From Tissierellales bacterium (GTDB lineage Bacteria > Bacillota > Clostridia > Tissierellales > Sedimentibacteraceae): 64,000 nt of DNA. Location of the stretch: positions 62,001 through 126,000 of the forward strand of contig JAHDQO010000021.1 in assembly GCA_018433765.1 (NCBI GenBank), written 5' to 3'. Made by a program: the position numbers and the translations under genes. Each line of letters starts with the position of its first letter. Positions within the stretch are counted from its first letter, which is position 1. The notes under the pieces were generated by a model. That model saw nothing but the letters and a program-made list of their open reading frames with translations, was not told the origin of the DNA and ran no database searches. Shown here piece by piece: positions 62,965 to 64,000 of this stretch.

Positions 62965-63643
62965 TTTTATATCCCAGCCCTTTCACAGTTTTTATATATT
63001 GATTTTCATTTTGATTAATTCCAATTTTTTCACGCAGATGTGAAATATGTACAGTTATTGAATTATCATCACTTTTAAAATATTCACCTTTAATATGCTC
63101 ATTTATCTGTACTTTAGAAAAAATTCTTCCCGGTTCCTTCATTAGAAGTGCAAGAATTTTAAATTCTGTAGCTGTCAGGAAAATTTCTTCTTCATTTTTT
63201 ACAAGTCTGAAATTGTTTGTACCAAGAGTTAAGTCACCTAAATGCATAACTCCCCTACCATTTTCATTTCCACTTAATTTATAATGCCTTCTTAATGAAG
63301 CATTTACCCTTGCAACAATTTCAAGTGGACTAAAGGGTTTGGTAATGTAATCGTCAGCACCTATATTAAGTGCTAATATTTTATCCATGTCCTCATCTTT
63401 TGCAGATAAAATAAGAACAGGCATATTACTAATCTTTCGAATTTCTCGAGTTAGTTCATAACCGTCCATTTTTGGCATCATAATATCAAGGATTGCAAGA
63501 TCAATATTATTTTCTTTTACACAGGAAAGGGCGTCAATACCATTATGTGTAACAAAAACATTATATCCTTCAGCTTCAAGATATAGTTTTAATACTTTTG
63601 ATATTTCAGGGTTATCTTCAGCGACAAGTATTGTGTTATTCAT
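62951..63643 (-). CDS. OmpR-family response regulator
   Basis: With the ATG at 63643 (AAGGAG upstream) the protein has 230 residues. The receiver has the acidic pair Glu9/Asp10, phosphoacceptor Asp53 in LDIMMPK and the Lys in TKPFSP. The winged-helix domain ends with KTVKGLGYKIENK. It works with the adjacent kinase. The nearest candidate target is the Dlt-like operon downstream, since such systems often control D-alanylation; no binding site was identified. Confidence 0.95.
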   Translation of the reverse strand: MNNTILVAEDNPEISKVLKLYLEAEGYNVFVTHNGIDALSCVKENNIDLAILDIMMPKMDGYELTREIRKISNMPVLILSAKDEDMDKILALNIGADDYITKPFSPLEIVARVNASLRRHYKLSGNENGRGVMHLGDLTLGTNNFRLVKNEEEIFLTATEFKILALLMKEPGRIFSKVQINEHIKGEYFKSDDNSITVHISHLREKIGINQNENQYIKTVKGLGYKIENK

Positions 63644-63818
63644 AAATGTCTCCTTCATACTTTTTTTCAACATTTAGACTCTAGAATAATTATTAGTCTA
63701 TTTGTTCTACTAGATTAAAATTTTAATAATTATAGCACAAATCACACTATGTGTATATTATTCTCAGTGTATATAATAATATCCTTTAAATAAAAATTTA
63801 AAAAATATGCTGATATAG

Positions 63819-64000
63819 CTAACTATTGGTACTCTTAAAATTATCTAAAACAAGTATGTCCTGCACATCAAACATTGTATTAAGTGACAAAAGAATTGCA
63901 ATAAAAATATTTAAGTATCTAGTCACAAAGATAGCAAGCATAATAGCAATCTGATACATAATAGCATCCATAGGAACACTACCACCAAGAATTTGACCTG
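63819..64000 (-). CDS. fetB: C-terminal end of a FetB/YbbM-like permease (5'-truncated by window edge)
   Basis: The minus-strand frame is open from the window edge to a TAG at 63819-63821, giving 59 residues. It begins GQILGGSVPMDAIMYQIAIM and continues with hydrophobic sequence and a polar tail. This matches the C-terminal end of the FetB/UPF0014 family, the permease of an iron-export ABC system, which ends in a TGQILGG...YQI segment. The remaining gene lies outside the window. The 175-base gap to the response regulator is AT-rich and holds the promoter of the two-component operon, not traced. Confidence 0.6.
   Translation of the reverse strand, partial: GQILGGSVPMDAIMYQIAIMLAIFVTRYLNIFIAILLSLNTMFDVQDILVLDNFKSTNS

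Overview
The window comes from a very AT-rich, low-GC Gram-positive anaerobe, most likely in class Clostridia or Tissierellia. The evidence is the base composition, strong AGGAGG-type ribosome sites, frequent TTG starts, and a gene content of amino-acid and methylamine fermentation, BlaI/BlaR-type sensing and Dlt-like envelope modification. Nothing in the sequence gives a species.

Layout. (1) 1-369 is the tail of a membrane-anchored surface protein. (2) 434-7406, minus strand, is a five-gene operon: class-III aminotransferase, inositol-monophosphatase-type phosphatase, zinc polyol dehydrogenase, GH35-type glycosidase, MFS transporter. The first three, in this order, match the gabT1-yktC1-gutB1 signature that makes azasugars of the mannojirimycin/deoxynojirimycin type in Bacillus; this is the strongest candidate for an unreported system here. 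(3) 7866-8534 is rpiA, followed by a complete type I restriction system (hsdM-hsdS-hsdR, 8662-14628), two copies of an intergenic repeat, and a YoeB/RelB-type toxin-antitoxin pair (15169-15695). (4) 16013-24181 holds an AraC regulator fused to a BtrH/C39-like domain, a TetR-ABC-MFS efflux block, and a BlaI/BlaR1-type pair in which the M56 sensor also carries an M23 peptidase domain. (5) 24496-28992 is an autoregulated TetR-MFS-PEP-synthase-like operon resembling a drug phosphotransferase plus efflux unit. (6) 29269-35619 is a GntR regulator and a 2,3-diaminopropionate-type catabolic operon (ygeX, ygeY, NSS transporter with its MetS-like small subunit, M24 hydrolase) behind a long folded leader.

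(7) 35755-42590 is a MATE pump, a PchR-like AraC regulator and a heterodimeric ABC exporter with its TetR. (8) 42776-46198 has further TetR/XRE regulators and an alpha/beta hydrolase; a 2.7-kb piece of it is bracketed by a 58-bp direct repeat that contains a promoter. (9) 46538-55189 is a sigma-54 activator convergent with a six-gene corrinoid methyltransferase operon (BCCT carrier, corrinoid protein, ornithine-cyclodeaminase-like dehydrogenase, non-pyrrolysine MttB homologue, Asp/Glu-racemase-like protein, MtaA-like methyltransferase). A clean -24/-12 promoter and upstream repeats lie in front of it. (10) 55563-60511 is a Dlt-like acyl-transfer cluster with its own phosphopantetheinyl transferase. 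(11) 60698-63643 is a two-component system with an alpha/beta hydrolase. (12) 63819-64000 is the C-terminus of a FetB-like permease.

How it works together. The window is largely accessory: uptake and demethylation of a quaternary amine, degradation of a diamino acid, several small-molecule-responsive efflux units, phage and plasmid defence, envelope acylation, and a probable iminosugar biosynthetic cluster. Regulation is mostly local, with many operons carrying their own TetR, GntR, AraC, BlaI or sigma-54 regulator and a recognisable operator or promoter. No CRISPR array, intact tRNA, rRNA or intact insertion sequence was found.
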